Shown here one piece after another: positions 49,104-57,528 of a DNA stretch of 64,000 nt. The notes under the pieces are model-generated. The model did not search any database, was not told the origin of the DNA, and saw nothing but the letters and a program-made list of their open reading frames with translations. The translations under genes were made by a program, and so were the position numbers. The first letter of the stretch is position 1. Every line of letters starts with the position of its first letter. Source of the stretch: Inquilinus limosus (lineage in GTDB: Bacteria > Pseudomonadota > Alphaproteobacteria > DSM-16000 > Inquilinaceae); NCBI RefSeq assembly GCF_002195995.1, contig NZ_NHON01000032.1, positions 8,604 through 72,603 on the forward strand. Reading direction: 5' to 3'.

Positions 49104-50093
49104 CTAGGGTGCTTCGGGCACTTTTGGCTTTGGCTTAAGTACGGCCTCGACTGTCGATGTCAAACTTTGTATGGCGGTCAAAATTTCGTTGCCTTCTCTT
49201 TCCTGGGCATCTGCAATTGTAGTTTTCTTTCCGTTTCGTATCTCCGCGATGTCCTTGTAGCGAAGCAACTCTGCTGTGAACGCTGTGAGTGCCCTTTTAT
49301 CTTGGGAGCGTGCTATAATTTTGTAGCTCATGAATTGAGCTTCTCGTATGCGCAAAAGTGCTTCATAGTATCGAAATTCTTCCATAGAAACTCGATATTG
49401 CCGAAGGAAAAATCCCGCTAATACTTGAATAAATATAAGCATCAACAATCTCGGGAATAGAAGAATTAGAGATTTCCAATAATCTGCTGTAGTTATTTCC
49501 GGATTGTTTTCGGAAATTAATATGCCAAATCTGCTACCCGGAAGGGTTACTATAAAGAATATCAAGCCAAGAGCAGCAATTGTCGCTCCGGCAAACAGGA
49601 GGGCGTTGGGCCTCCTTTGGGCAATTTTTGCTGTCTCCTGAGATCTTGAAACGTACGATAAGAAATAATCCTCGAATGCTTCATCCTGATCGGGTTTTAA
49701 TCGATTGATAGCGCTATTTTGAGACCATGAGTCATCCTTATCTTCGATCTTTATGCTACCCAAGGGTGTACTAAATGAAAACTTAAATTTATTGTTAGAT
49801 ATAATAGAGACCAACAAGGTCTCTCCATTTAATATAAATGTGAAATATGAGATGAACATCAGACCCCCGGCTATGACGGCGACCGGGAGGCTGAACTGTT
49901 CCAATACCAGATCGCGCAAATATCCAAGAGAAAACAGTGCTTTTGAAAAAGTGGAAAAAACGAACAAAATCATATAGATCATAAGTTCATATCTGGATGC
50001 GCGTAGTTTTCGAACGCGCTCTTCGTCTTTGAGGTATTGTCTATTCAATTCAATTTCGATATCTTTTTTGAGTTCGTCAAAATCTTTATTCAT
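49104..50093 (-). CDS. Low-GC orphan membrane protein of unknown family
   Basis: This 329-residue protein is encoded by AT-rich DNA with codons very unlike its neighbours (for example AAT, TTA, ATA and AAA throughout), indicating recent transfer. It has a charged helical start (residues 1-35), two membrane helices (about 36-57 and 69-88), a soluble loop of about 75 residues, two more helices (164-184 and 207-230) and a long helical cytoplasmic tail (236-320). No catalytic motif or known domain is recognisable. AAGAGG precedes ATG 50093. Its own promoter and lack of partners suggest a single-gene cargo; a role in stress, toxin or phage defence is possible but untested. Confidence 0.8.
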   Translation of the reverse strand: MNKDFDELKKDIEIELNRQYLKDEERVRKLRASRYELMIYMILFVFSTFSKALFSLGYLRDLVLEQFSLPVAVIAGGLMFISYFTFILNGETLLVSIISNNKFKFSFSTPLGSIKIEDKDDSWSQNSAINRLKPDQDEAFEDYFLSYVSRSQETAKIAQRRPNALLFAGATIAALGLIFFIVTLPGSRFGILISENNPEITTADYWKSLILLFPRLLMLIFIQVLAGFFLRQYRVSMEEFRYYEALLRIREAQFMSYKIIARSQDKRALTAFTAELLRYKDIAEIRNGKKTTIADAQEREGNEILTAIQSLTSTVEAVLKPKPKVPEAP

Positions 50094-50128
50094 GTTAATC
50101 CTCTTTTAGTAAAATTGTGAATTTATGT

Positions 50129-50157
50129 AGCATAGAAGATGTCGATATAGGCTCCAA
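50129..50157 (-). promoter_or_regulatory. Sigma-70-like promoter of the low-GC gene
   Basis: Read on the minus strand, TTGGAG (50157-50152) and TATGCT (50134-50129) are separated by 17 bases. They start about 64 bases upstream of the ATG at 50093. The match and spacing are good for a housekeeping promoter, and the island thus carries its own start signal. Confidence 0.55.
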
Positions 50158-50171
50158 GAGCCCAAGTTAAC

Positions 50172-51836
50172 TCAGGCCAGCCGCCGTTCCCGGCGCAGGA
50201 TCCACTGCACGCCGGTGCTCTCGGCCCCGACCTCGCCCCAGATCACGACCTGCGTGGTCTTGCGGCGGTCGGCGCCGCGGCCGGCATAGATGCCTTCCTC
50301 CAGCGCCACCTGGCCGCCATAGCCGCGCAGGCGCCAGCCGTCGCCGCCGGGCAGGCGGATGATCACCGAGCTGCCGCCCTGCACCGGCGACAGCTGCAAG
50401 GCCGGGTGCAGATGGAAGCGGATGGCGAAGGGCAGGCCGCGCGCCGTGTCGGTCTCGGCGAACAGGATGTCCTCGCCGCGCAGCTCGTCGCCATTGGCCG
50501 ACAGCTCCAGCCGCCGCCGGTGGATCAGGCCCAGCGCCTCGCGATAGCCGTCGTGCCAGGCGTCGATCAGCACCGATTGCGGCGTCTCCTGCCGGTCGAC
50601 CTCGATGCCGTGCGGCCGCTTGCCGATGCCGGCATCGCGCAGCACCTCGGCCGAATCGCGGCCGGCGACGCTGAGGGTGGAATGGGCCGGGGTGCCGCGC
50701 AGGGCAGTGTGCCAGGCGCTGTCCTCGGCGCTGCCGCGGCCGGGCCAGGCGCCGCAATTGACGATCATGCGCTCGCGCCCGACCGACAGCTCGAAGCTGA
50801 GGAGGCCGGCATGGGCGCCGTCATCGGCGCCGGCCGGCGGCGGCGCGCCGACATCGAGCAGCAGCAGGGTGCGGCCGGCCATCGCCCGCTCGAAGCCGCT
50901 GTGCCGCGCGCTCTTCGGCGCCCGGGCCTTGGAATCGGCCTGGGACAGGACGGCGTCGATCAGCACCGGCTCGCCCTCCTGCGCGTCGTTGAACAGGGCG
51001 AAGCCGCCGTCGCCGTGGCGCAGCAGGCGCAGCGCCGGGGCCATCCGGTCGATCGCCAGGTGCAGCGCGTCCGGCACATGCGACTGGGCGGCGCGGAAGG
51101 CGGCGCGGATGTCGATCAGCTGGCGCAGCACGGTCAGGTGCACCGCCGGGTTGCGCTGGATGTGGCCGCCATCGGGCAGGATCTGGCGCGGCAGGCACTT
51201 GCCGAGGATGCGCTGGGCCTGGTCCAGCCGCGGCCGGCCCTGGGGCAGGGCCACGGCGCCGTAGACCAGGCCGCGCACGGTCTGGATCTGGCGCGGGTCG
51301 ACCGGGTCGCCATCGGCGACGCGGGCCAAATGGCGCAGCTGCCGCGACAGGCTGGCGAAGACGCGGGTGCGGAAATCGTCGTCGGCGCTGGCGCAGAAGA
51401 AGTCGTGGGCGCCGAGCCAGCTGGCGACGCGCTGGCCCAGGATGTCCGGCCGCCAGGTCAGCGGATGCCAGCGGTCGTAGCGCTCGATCCAGTGGTCGAT
51501 CAGCCGCCGCGCCGCGCGCCGGGCCTGGTCGCCGCCGGCCGCGCGCAGGTCGCGCAGCCATTCGAAGCCGTGCAGCGCCTCGATGAACTCGGGCGCGGCG
51601 CCGAACGGCTCCCAGGGCGCGGCCGCCGCCGCCTCATAGGTCTGGCCGCCCAGCCGGTAGGTGCCGGCGATCAGCGCCGTGCCGCGCTCGGCGTCGCCCG
51701 GCCAGGGGTCGGGCGGCACCATCAACAGGTCGCGCGGCCCCTTGCGCCCCAGCGCCACGGAGTAGAGCGGGTTCGAATAGGCGAACCGCGCGATCTGGTC
51801 GTGGACGTTGCGGGTGAGGCTGCGCGGGGTCCGCAT
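50172..51836 (-). CDS. Heparinase II/III-family protein
   Basis: The 554-residue product has an N-terminal alpha-helical toroid and a C-terminal heparinase II/III-like beta domain (about 320-550). Segments include FEWLRDLRAAGGDQARRAAR, WHPLTWRPDILGQRVASWLG, GHIQRNPAVHLTVLRQLIDI, the HSGFERA loop, and HTALRGTPAHSTLSV in the beta part. The family includes polysaccharide lyases. This alphaproteobacterial branch is always near rpe and purH and its substrate is unknown. No signal peptide is clear. It begins three bases after rpe ends, so the two form one unit. The low-GC gene lies just downstream of its stop. Confidence 0.9.
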   Translation of the reverse strand: MRTPRSLTRNVHDQIARFAYSNPLYSVALGRKGPRDLLMVPPDPWPGDAERGTALIAGTYRLGGQTYEAAAAAPWEPFGAAPEFIEALHGFEWLRDLRAAGGDQARRAARRLIDHWIERYDRWHPLTWRPDILGQRVASWLGAHDFFCASADDDFRTRVFASLSRQLRHLARVADGDPVDPRQIQTVRGLVYGAVALPQGRPRLDQAQRILGKCLPRQILPDGGHIQRNPAVHLTVLRQLIDIRAAFRAAQSHVPDALHLAIDRMAPALRLLRHGDGGFALFNDAQEGEPVLIDAVLSQADSKARAPKSARHSGFERAMAGRTLLLLDVGAPPPAGADDGAHAGLLSFELSVGRERMIVNCGAWPGRGSAEDSAWHTALRGTPAHSTLSVAGRDSAEVLRDAGIGKRPHGIEVDRQETPQSVLIDAWHDGYREALGLIHRRRLELSANGDELRGEDILFAETDTARGLPFAIRFHLHPALQLSPVQGGSSVIIRLPGGDGWRLRGYGGQVALEEGIYAGRGADRRKTTQVVIWGEVGAESTGVQWILRRERRLA

Positions 51837-51839
51837 GTC

Positions 51840-52505
51840 TCAGCGTTTGCCGCGAATCGCGGCGATGTTGCCGGCATAGGCGCCGGGGCCGCCGCGGAAG
51901 GCCGCGGTGCCGGCCACCAGCGTGTCGGCGCCGGCGGCGATCACGCGCGGCGCCGTCTCCGACGTCACGCCGCCATCGATCTCCAGCCGCACGTCGCGGC
52001 CGCTCTTGTCGATCAGGGCGCGCAGCCGGGCGATCTTGTCGAGCTGGCTCTCGATGAAGCTCTGCCCGCCGAAGCCGGGGTTGACCGTCATCACCAGCAC
52101 CAGGTCGACGTCGCCCAAGAGCTCCTCGACCATGGCGATCGGCGTGCCGGGGCTCAGCACCACGCCCGGCGCCTTGCCGAGCGAGCGGATCAGCTGGACG
52201 GTGCGGTGCGGGTGCGGCCCGGCCTCCGGGTGGAAGCTGATGCGGTCGGCCCCCGCCTCGGCGAAGGCCGGGATGTACGGGTCGGCCGGGCCGATCATCA
52301 GATGGGTGTCGAAGGGCAGGGTGGACCAGGGCCGCAGCGCCTTCACCACCGTCGGGCCGAAGGTGATGTTGGGCACGAAGTGCCCGTCCATGATGTCGAG
52401 ATGGAGCCAGTCGGCCCCCGCCTCGGTCATGGCGCGGGCCTCCTCGCCCAGGCGGGCGAAATCGGCGGACAGGATGGAGGGGGCGATCAGGACCGGATTG
52501 ACCAT
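51840..52505 (-). CDS. rpe: Ribulose-phosphate 3-epimerase
   Basis: A 221-residue TIM-barrel enzyme that interconverts ribulose-5-phosphate and xylulose-5-phosphate. Its signature parts are APSILSADFARLGEE, WLHLDIMDGHFVPNITFGP (metal His and Asp), DTHLMI, MTVNPGFGGQSF and LEIDGGV, with the C-terminal phosphate site AGADTLVAGTAAF. ATG 52505 has GAGGA upstream; an in-frame ATG at 52517 is possible. It is coupled to the heparinase-like gene and separated by 111 bases from the sugar transporter's binding-protein gene. Confidence 0.97.
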   Translation of the reverse strand: MVNPVLIAPSILSADFARLGEEARAMTEAGADWLHLDIMDGHFVPNITFGPTVVKALRPWSTLPFDTHLMIGPADPYIPAFAEAGADRISFHPEAGPHPHRTVQLIRSLGKAPGVVLSPGTPIAMVEELLGDVDLVLVMTVNPGFGGQSFIESQLDKIARLRALIDKSGRDVRLEIDGGVTSETAPRVIAAGADTLVAGTAAFRGGPGAYAGNIAAIRGKR

Positions 52506-52616
52506 GACCGTCCTCATAACAAGGGACCGGCCGCGTCACAACCGTGACGCAACCGCGGCGCCGACAGGCCAGGCCTGGGTGGCGATTTCCCCCCGGCCTG
52601 GCCCATTGTGAAGCGC

Positions 52617-53564
52617 TTACTTCGCCTTGGCCAGGAACTCCTTGACGTTGTCCGGCGTCACCGTGTCGAGGCCGACATAGGTGATCTCCTGCACCTTCTC
52701 GCCCTTCTTCAGCTTCTGCAGCATCTCCATCGCCAGCGCGCCCATCTCATAGGGTTGCTGGCCGATCAGGCCGTTGGCATAGCCGTCGCGCAGCAGCTCC
52801 AGCTCCGACTTCAGCGTGTCGGCCGAGACCAGCACGACCTCCTTCGAGGCCAGCTTGGCCTTGATCGGCTCGGCGAAGTTGCGGAAGGCGTCGGGCACGA
52901 ACAGCGGCCAGCCGCCGACCGGCAGCAGCGCGTCGATGTCGGGATGCGCGGTCAGCGTGTCCTGCAGCTGCTGCACCGCCAGGGCGGCGTCGTCGTTGCA
53001 GTACAGCGGCGAGCCGGCGACCTGGGTCCAGCCGGCGCCCAGCCCGTCGATGGTGCCGCGCACCCGGTCGTTCAGGTTGGCCGCGGCCGGGCCGCCGGAG
53101 ACGAGCGCGAAGGTGCCGCCCTTCGGGTGCAGCTTGGCCGCCATCTCGCCGATGGCCTTGCCCATGGCGTAGTTGTCGGTGCCGACGAAGGCCTGGCGCT
53201 TCGACCCCGGCGCGTCGGCGTCGAAGGTGATGGTCGGGATGCCGGCGGCCACCGCCTGGTCGATCACGTTGGTCAGCGCGTCGACATCGGCGACCGAGAT
53301 CGCCAGCCCGTCGATGCCCTGGGTGATCAGGTCCTGGACGATCTGCGCCTCGCTGGCCGGCTCATGCTCCACCGGGCCGATATAGACGCATTCGACGCCC
53401 AGCTTCTTGGCGGCGTCCATGCAGCCGTCGCGCGACAGGTCGAAATATGGGTTGTTCATGGCCTTCGGCACCAGGGCGAAGCGCAGCTTGTCCTGCGCGT
53501 TCGCGCCGCTCGCCATGGTCATGACGGCGCCCAGCGCCACCGCGGCCAGAAGAAGCTTCCTCAT
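52617..53564 (-). CDS. Sugar ABC transporter substrate-binding protein (RbsB/FrcB-like)
   Basis: A 315-residue periplasmic binding protein of the ribose/galactose (type I) class with a signal peptide (LLLAAVALGAVMTMASGANA). The core shows ALVPKAMNNPYFDLSRDGCM, QDLITQGIDGLAISVADVDA, ITFDADAPGSKRQAFVGTDN and LLPVGGWPLFVPDAF. Ligands in this family are pentoses, hexoses or other polyols. It is the last gene of an ATPase-permease-binding protein operon, with 41 bases to the permease gene. The FrcBCA fructose system of rhizobia, with a single-domain ATPase, is the closest organisational match. The specificity is not readable. Confidence 0.93.
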   Translation of the reverse strand: MRKLLLAAVALGAVMTMASGANAQDKLRFALVPKAMNNPYFDLSRDGCMDAAKKLGVECVYIGPVEHEPASEAQIVQDLITQGIDGLAISVADVDALTNVIDQAVAAGIPTITFDADAPGSKRQAFVGTDNYAMGKAIGEMAAKLHPKGGTFALVSGGPAAANLNDRVRGTIDGLGAGWTQVAGSPLYCNDDAALAVQQLQDTLTAHPDIDALLPVGGWPLFVPDAFRNFAEPIKAKLASKEVVLVSADTLKSELELLRDGYANGLIGQQPYEMGALAMEMLQKLKKGEKVQEITYVGLDTVTPDNVKEFLAKAK

Positions 53565-53605
53565 AATCAGTCCTCCCCTTGTTGAACTCGTTGCCGTCCG
53601 GCGGC

Positions 53606-54643
53606 TCAGGCCGCGCGCTTGGACCGGATGCGGTCCAGCAGCACGGCCAGGATGATGAACACGCCGACGAAGAAATCCTGCCAGTAGGGCTGCACCCCGC
53701 CCAGGATCAGCCCGTTGCGGATGACCTCGATCAGCGCCGCGCCGGTGACGGCGCCGAGCGGGCCGCCCAGGCCGCCGGTCAGGTTGGCGCCGCCGATCAC
53801 CGAGGCGGCGATCACCCGCAGCTCGTAGCCGACCGCGGTGTTGGCGGGGGCGGAGCCGAGCCAGGCCAGCAGCAGCACGCCGGTGAAGCCGGCCAGCGCG
53901 CTGCAGAAGACATAGACCGAGATCTTGACCCGCTCGACCGGCACGCCGGTCAGCGCCGCCGCCTTCTCGTTGCCGCCGATGGCGAAGACGTGCCGGCCCC
54001 ACTGCATGTGCCGCAGCAGGTACCAGATCATCACCGCCAGCACCGCCATGTAGATCAGCGACGGCGGCAGCAGGCCGAAGAGCGGGTCGTTGCCCAGCGA
54101 CCGGAACAGGTCCTTGGCCGGCCCGGCGGTGGGCGAGCCGCGGCCTTGCGTCACGACATAGACCAGGCTGCGGCAGACGCTGAGCATGCCCAGCGTGGTG
54201 ACGAAGGGCGACAGGCCCAGCCGGGCGATCAGCACGCCGTTGATCAGCCCGACCACGCCGCCCGCGGCCACGCCGGCCAGCACGGCGACCAGCAGGGCCA
54301 GGCCCGGCCAGTCGATGAACAGGCCCCAATCGGCGGTCGCGTCCATCGCCAGGCTGGTGGCGACGGCGCCGAGCGCCATGACCGAGCCGACCGACAGGTC
54401 GATGCCGGCCAGGATGATCACCAGCGTCTGCCCCAAGGCCGCGATGGCGATGTAGGAGAAGTTCTGGGCGACATTCTGCAGGTTGCGCTCGGTCAGGAAC
54501 TTGTCCGAGGCGATGGTCATGATCACCATCAGGATCACCAGCGCCGCCAGGACATAGGTGATCTGGGACGACAGGACCCGGTGCAGCGCGCCCTGCCGGC
54601 GGACATTGTCGAAGGTCATCGTATCGGTCGCCTGGGTCGCCAT
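53606..54643 (-). CDS. Sugar ABC transporter permease (RbsC/FrcC-like)
   Basis: A 345-residue inner-membrane permease of the BPD_transp_2 family with eight to ten helices. The characteristic segments are LVIILAGIDLSVGSVMALGA, GLSPFVTTLGMLSVCRSLVY and the EAA-like coupling region FAIGGNEKAAALTGVPV near the C-terminal half, then VIAASVIGGANLTGGLGGPL. ATG 54643 overlaps the stop of the ATPase gene by one base, so translation is coupled. The longer open frame upstream lies inside the ATPase gene and is not used. Confidence 0.94.
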   Translation of the reverse strand: MATQATDTMTFDNVRRQGALHRVLSSQITYVLAALVILMVIMTIASDKFLTERNLQNVAQNFSYIAIAALGQTLVIILAGIDLSVGSVMALGAVATSLAMDATADWGLFIDWPGLALLVAVLAGVAAGGVVGLINGVLIARLGLSPFVTTLGMLSVCRSLVYVVTQGRGSPTAGPAKDLFRSLGNDPLFGLLPPSLIYMAVLAVMIWYLLRHMQWGRHVFAIGGNEKAAALTGVPVERVKISVYVFCSALAGFTGVLLLAWLGSAPANTAVGYELRVIAASVIGGANLTGGLGGPLGAVTGAALIEVIRNGLILGGVQPYWQDFFVGVFIILAVLLDRIRSKRAA

Positions 54644-55383
54644 CACGCCGCCTCCAGCGCGCCGGTGATGAGGCCCGTCACCTCCTCGGGCGAGCTCTGG
54701 GCGATGCGCTTGTCGGCGACCTTGCGGCCGCGGCGCATCACGATCACCCGGTCGCACACCTCGAACACGTCGGGCATGCGGTGGCTGATCAGGATCACGG
54801 CGATGCCGCTGTCGCGCAGGCGGCGGATCAGCTCCAGCACCTCATGCACCTGGCGCACGCTGATCGCCGCGGTCGGCTCGTCCATCAGGATCAGCTTGGC
54901 GTTGGACAGGCGGGTGCGGGCGATGGCCACGGCCTGGCGCTGGCCGCCCGACATCAGCCGCACCAGGTCGCCGGCGCGGGTCTCCGACTTCAGCTCGGCA
55001 AACAGGGCCTGGGCCTTGCGGTTCATGGCGCCGTGGTCGAGGCGCCGCACCGGCCAGACGCCGGTCTTCAGCTCGCGGCCGAGGAAGACATTGGCGGCAG
55101 CGGTCAGGTTGTCGGCCAGGGCCAGGTCCTGGTAGACCACCTCGATCCCGGCCTCGCGGGCATCGACCGGCTTGTGGAAATGAACCGGCTTGCCGTCCAG
55201 CAGCATCTCGCCGGAGGTCGGCGGGAAGTTGCCGGCCATGACCTTGACCAGGGTGGACTTGCCGGCGCCGTTGTCGCCCATCAGCCCGACCACCTCGCCG
55301 GGCTCGATCGACCAGCTGACGCCGGTCAGGGCGTGGATCGCCCCGAAATGCTTGGCAATGTCCCGCAGCTCCAGAAGCGCCAT
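54643..55383 (-). CDS. Sugar ABC transporter ATPase, single domain (FrcA-like)
   Basis: The 246-residue ATPase has one nucleotide-binding domain, unlike the two-domain RbsA, and matches FrcA-type subunits. It carries Walker A GDNGAGKST, Q-loop VYQDLALAD, signature LMSGGQRQAVAIAR, Walker B LILMDEPTAA and H-loop LISHRMPDV. It should energise uptake of a sugar through the downstream permease and binding protein. It is the first gene of the operon, starting after AGGGAGGA. Confidence 0.94.
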   Translation of the reverse strand: MALLELRDIAKHFGAIHALTGVSWSIEPGEVVGLMGDNGAGKSTLVKVMAGNFPPTSGEMLLDGKPVHFHKPVDAREAGIEVVYQDLALADNLTAAANVFLGRELKTGVWPVRRLDHGAMNRKAQALFAELKSETRAGDLVRLMSGGQRQAVAIARTRLSNAKLILMDEPTAAISVRQVHEVLELIRRLRDSGIAVILISHRMPDVFEVCDRVIVMRRGRKVADKRIAQSSPEEVTGLITGALEAA

Positions 55384-55464
55384 CCCGCTTCATTCCTCCC
55401 TGGCTCCGGTGATCCCGGACTCGTTTCGGGCGGAACTGTGAAAGAGAGCGCGGCGGAGCGCAAA

Positions 55465-55493
55465 CTGTTTTTGTCTGATTATTAGCGAAACAG
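55465..55493 (-). promoter_or_regulatory. Inverted repeat upstream of the sugar transporter operon
   Basis: CTGTTT and AAACAG form a dyad with a 17-base AT-rich centre (TTGTCTGATTATTAGCG) about 80 bases before the ATPase start and next to the rsmB stop. It could be a repressor operator or a weak transcript end for rsmB. Confidence 0.3.
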
Positions 55494-55501
55494 CGAGGTA
55501 G

Positions 55502-56797
55502 TCAGGACCGCCGCTTCAGCCGGGCGATGTGGAAGCCGTCGAGGCCGCCGAGATCGGTCCAGTGGCTGGGCAGGGTGCGGACGTCGCCGGCCGCGGTCAG
55601 CAGCTCGGCCGCCCCGCCGATCTCCGACGCCGCCACCGGCACCCGCATCAGCCGGTCGTCCTCGGCCAGCAGCCGGTCGATCTGCGATTCGCCCTCCTCG
55701 GGCAGCAGCGAGCAGGTGCACCAGATCAGGATGCCGCCGGGCCGCACCAGCTCGACCGCATGGCGCAGCATCCGGGCCTGGGCCGCGGCCAGCTTGGCCA
55801 CGTCCTCCGGTCCCTTCAACCGCGGCACGTCGGGGTGGCGGCGGATGGTGCCGGTGGCGCTGCAGGGCGCGTCCAGCAGCACGCCGTCATAGGGGGCACC
55901 GCCGGTGAAGCTCTCGGCATCGCCGGTGTGCAGCCCGGCGGTAAGGCCGAGGCGCTCGAGATTCTCCGCCACACGCTTCAGCCGGCGGGTCGAGCGGTCG
56001 ATGGCCGTGACCTCGGCGCCGGCAGCGACCAACTGCGCCGTCTTGCCGCCGGGCGCGGCGCACAGGTCGAGGATGCGGCGGCCGGGGATCGGGCCGAACA
56101 GCCGGGCGGGCAGGGCGGCGGCGGCGTCCTGCACCCACCAGGCGCCCTCGCTGAAGCCCGGCAGCTCCGGCACCAGGCCGCCGGCCTCGCGCCGCAGCGA
56201 CCCGCTCGGCAGCAGCCGGGCGTCCAGCTGCGTGGCCCAGACCTCCGGGTCGGCCTTGACCGACAGGTCCAGCGCCGCCTCGTGCAGATGCGCCTCGGCG
56301 ATCGCGGCGGCGGTCTCGGCGCCATAGGCATCGGCCAGGCGGGTCCACAGCCAGTCCGGCGTGTTCAGCCGGGCGGCGTCCTGCCCGGCCAAGAGGGACG
56401 GCCCATCCTCGGCCAGGCGGCGCAGCACGGCGTTGACCAAGCCCTTCATGCCGGCGAAGCCGGTCAGCCCGGCCAGCTCGACCGAGGTGTCGACCGCGGC
56501 ATGGGACGGCGTCGCCAGGAACAGGCGCTGCGACAGGCCCAGCCGCAGCACGTCGCGCACCGTGGCGGCGCCGCGCGGCAGCGGCGTCTTCAGCGCGCCG
56601 TCGATCAGCGCGTCGATCTGGCCCAGGCGGCGCAGCGTGGTGGTGAGGAGGAGCCGGGTGAAGGCACGGTCGCGCGGCTCCAGCTCCCGCAAAGCGAGAT
56701 GGGCGTCCAGGGCCTCGTCGATCGGGCGCCGCTGCGCCAGCACGGCCCGCAGCAGCTCGACGGCCGCCTTGCGCGTGGCCAATCCGGTGTCGGTCAT
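55502..56797 (-). CDS. rsmB: 16S rRNA (cytosine-967-C5)-methyltransferase
   Basis: The 431-residue enzyme methylates C967 of 16S rRNA. The N-terminal NusB-like RNA-binding domain (about 1-140) contains RDRAFTRLLLTTTLRRLGQI. The Rossmann methyltransferase domain shows LDLCAAPGGKTAQLV, the motif IV DAPCSATGTIRRHPD and the catalytic cysteine motif VI IWCTCSLLPEE. ATG 56797 is used; extensions to 56866 would overlap the promoter of the divergent MaoC gene. In related genomes rsmB precedes rpe directly; here the sugar transporter operon lies between them. Confidence 0.95.
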   Translation of the reverse strand: MTDTGLATRKAAVELLRAVLAQRRPIDEALDAHLALRELEPRDRAFTRLLLTTTLRRLGQIDALIDGALKTPLPRGAATVRDVLRLGLSQRLFLATPSHAAVDTSVELAGLTGFAGMKGLVNAVLRRLAEDGPSLLAGQDAARLNTPDWLWTRLADAYGAETAAAIAEAHLHEAALDLSVKADPEVWATQLDARLLPSGSLRREAGGLVPELPGFSEGAWWVQDAAAALPARLFGPIPGRRILDLCAAPGGKTAQLVAAGAEVTAIDRSTRRLKRVAENLERLGLTAGLHTGDAESFTGGAPYDGVLLDAPCSATGTIRRHPDVPRLKGPEDVAKLAAAQARMLRHAVELVRPGGILIWCTCSLLPEEGESQIDRLLAEDDRLMRVPVAASEIGGAAELLTAAGDVRTLPSHWTDLGGLDGFHIARLKRRS

Positions 56798-56907
56798 GCG
56801 CGGGATGTAGACCATCAGGGCCGGGCGGACCAGCGCGATGTGCCGCCGGACCCTTCCCGGATGCACCGCGGCGGGTCATGCTGGGCCCAGCCGAGGAGAG
56901 AACGCCG

Positions 56908-57381
56908 ATGCCGACCGACAGCCCCGCCGCCCGCCGCCTCTATCTGGAAGACCTGCAGGTCGGCCAGCGCTTCGGCTCGGGCACCGTCGCGGTCACGCCC
57001 GAGGCGATCAAGGCCTTCGCCGCCCAGTTCGACCCGCAGCCCTTCCATCTCGACGAGGAGGCGGCGAAGGCGACCTTCTTCGGCGGCCTGGCCGCCAGCG
57101 GCTGGCACACCGCGGCGCTGACCATGAAGCTGCTGGTCGGCGGCGAGTTCCTGCCGGCTGGCGGGCTGATCGGCGGCGGCACCGACGAGATGCGCTGGCC
57201 GCGCCCGGTGCGCCCCGGCGACGTGCTGCGGCTGGAGAGCGAGGTGCTGGAGATCCGCCCGTCCCAGTCGCGCCCCGACCGCGGCATGGTCAAGACCCGG
57301 ATCACCACGCTGAACCAGGCTGATGAGCCCGTTCAGGTCATGGTCGCGAACATGGTGGTTCCAAGACGGCCGGCTTCATAG
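56908..57381 (+). CDS. MaoC-family hydratase
   Basis: A 157-residue hot-dog-fold protein of the MaoC-like dehydratase family. The hydratase motif is visible as FDPQPFHLDEEAAKATFFGG (catalytic Asp/His) followed by LAASGWHTAAL. RPVRPGDVLRLESEVLEI is the usual second half. It hydrates an enoyl-CoA or related substrate; the acyl partner is unknown. GAGGAGAG precedes ATG 56908. It is divergent from rsmB and convergent with the HAD gene. Confidence 0.93.
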   Translation: MPTDSPAARRLYLEDLQVGQRFGSGTVAVTPEAIKAFAAQFDPQPFHLDEEAAKATFFGGLAASGWHTAALTMKLLVGGEFLPAGGLIGGGTDEMRWPRPVRPGDVLRLESEVLEIRPSQSRPDRGMVKTRITTLNQADEPVQVMVANMVVPRRPAS

Positions 57382-57412
57382 GGGCGGGCTGTCCTGGCGC
57401 CTCCCCAAATTC

Positions 57413-57503
57413 TGTCATCCTCGGGCTTGACCCGAGGATCCAGGGGCTTTCAGGAGCCGCTCTCGGTGGCCCCTGGATTGCCGGGTCAAGCCCGGCAATG
57501 ACA
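57413..57503. repeat. Roughly 90-nt palindromic repeat, TGTCATCCTCGGG variant
   Basis: A third sequence version of the 90-nt element: TGTCATCCTCGGGCTTGACC and CCGGGTCAAGCCCGGCAATGACA, with GATCCAGGGGC / GCCCCTGGATT inner arms. The ends differ from other copies (TCCTCGGG, GCAATGACA), but the central CCAGGGG / CCCCTGG is shared. It lies between the convergent MaoC and HAD genes. Confidence 0.85.
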
Positions 57504-57528
57504 ATAAAGGGAATGTCCGTCGGGTGTC

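Noticed and set aside
55465-55493. Inverted repeat as a Rho-independent terminator of rsmB.
   Set aside because: The stem is only six pairs with a 17-base loop and no T-run on the correct side, so it is listed only as a weak regulatory candidate.
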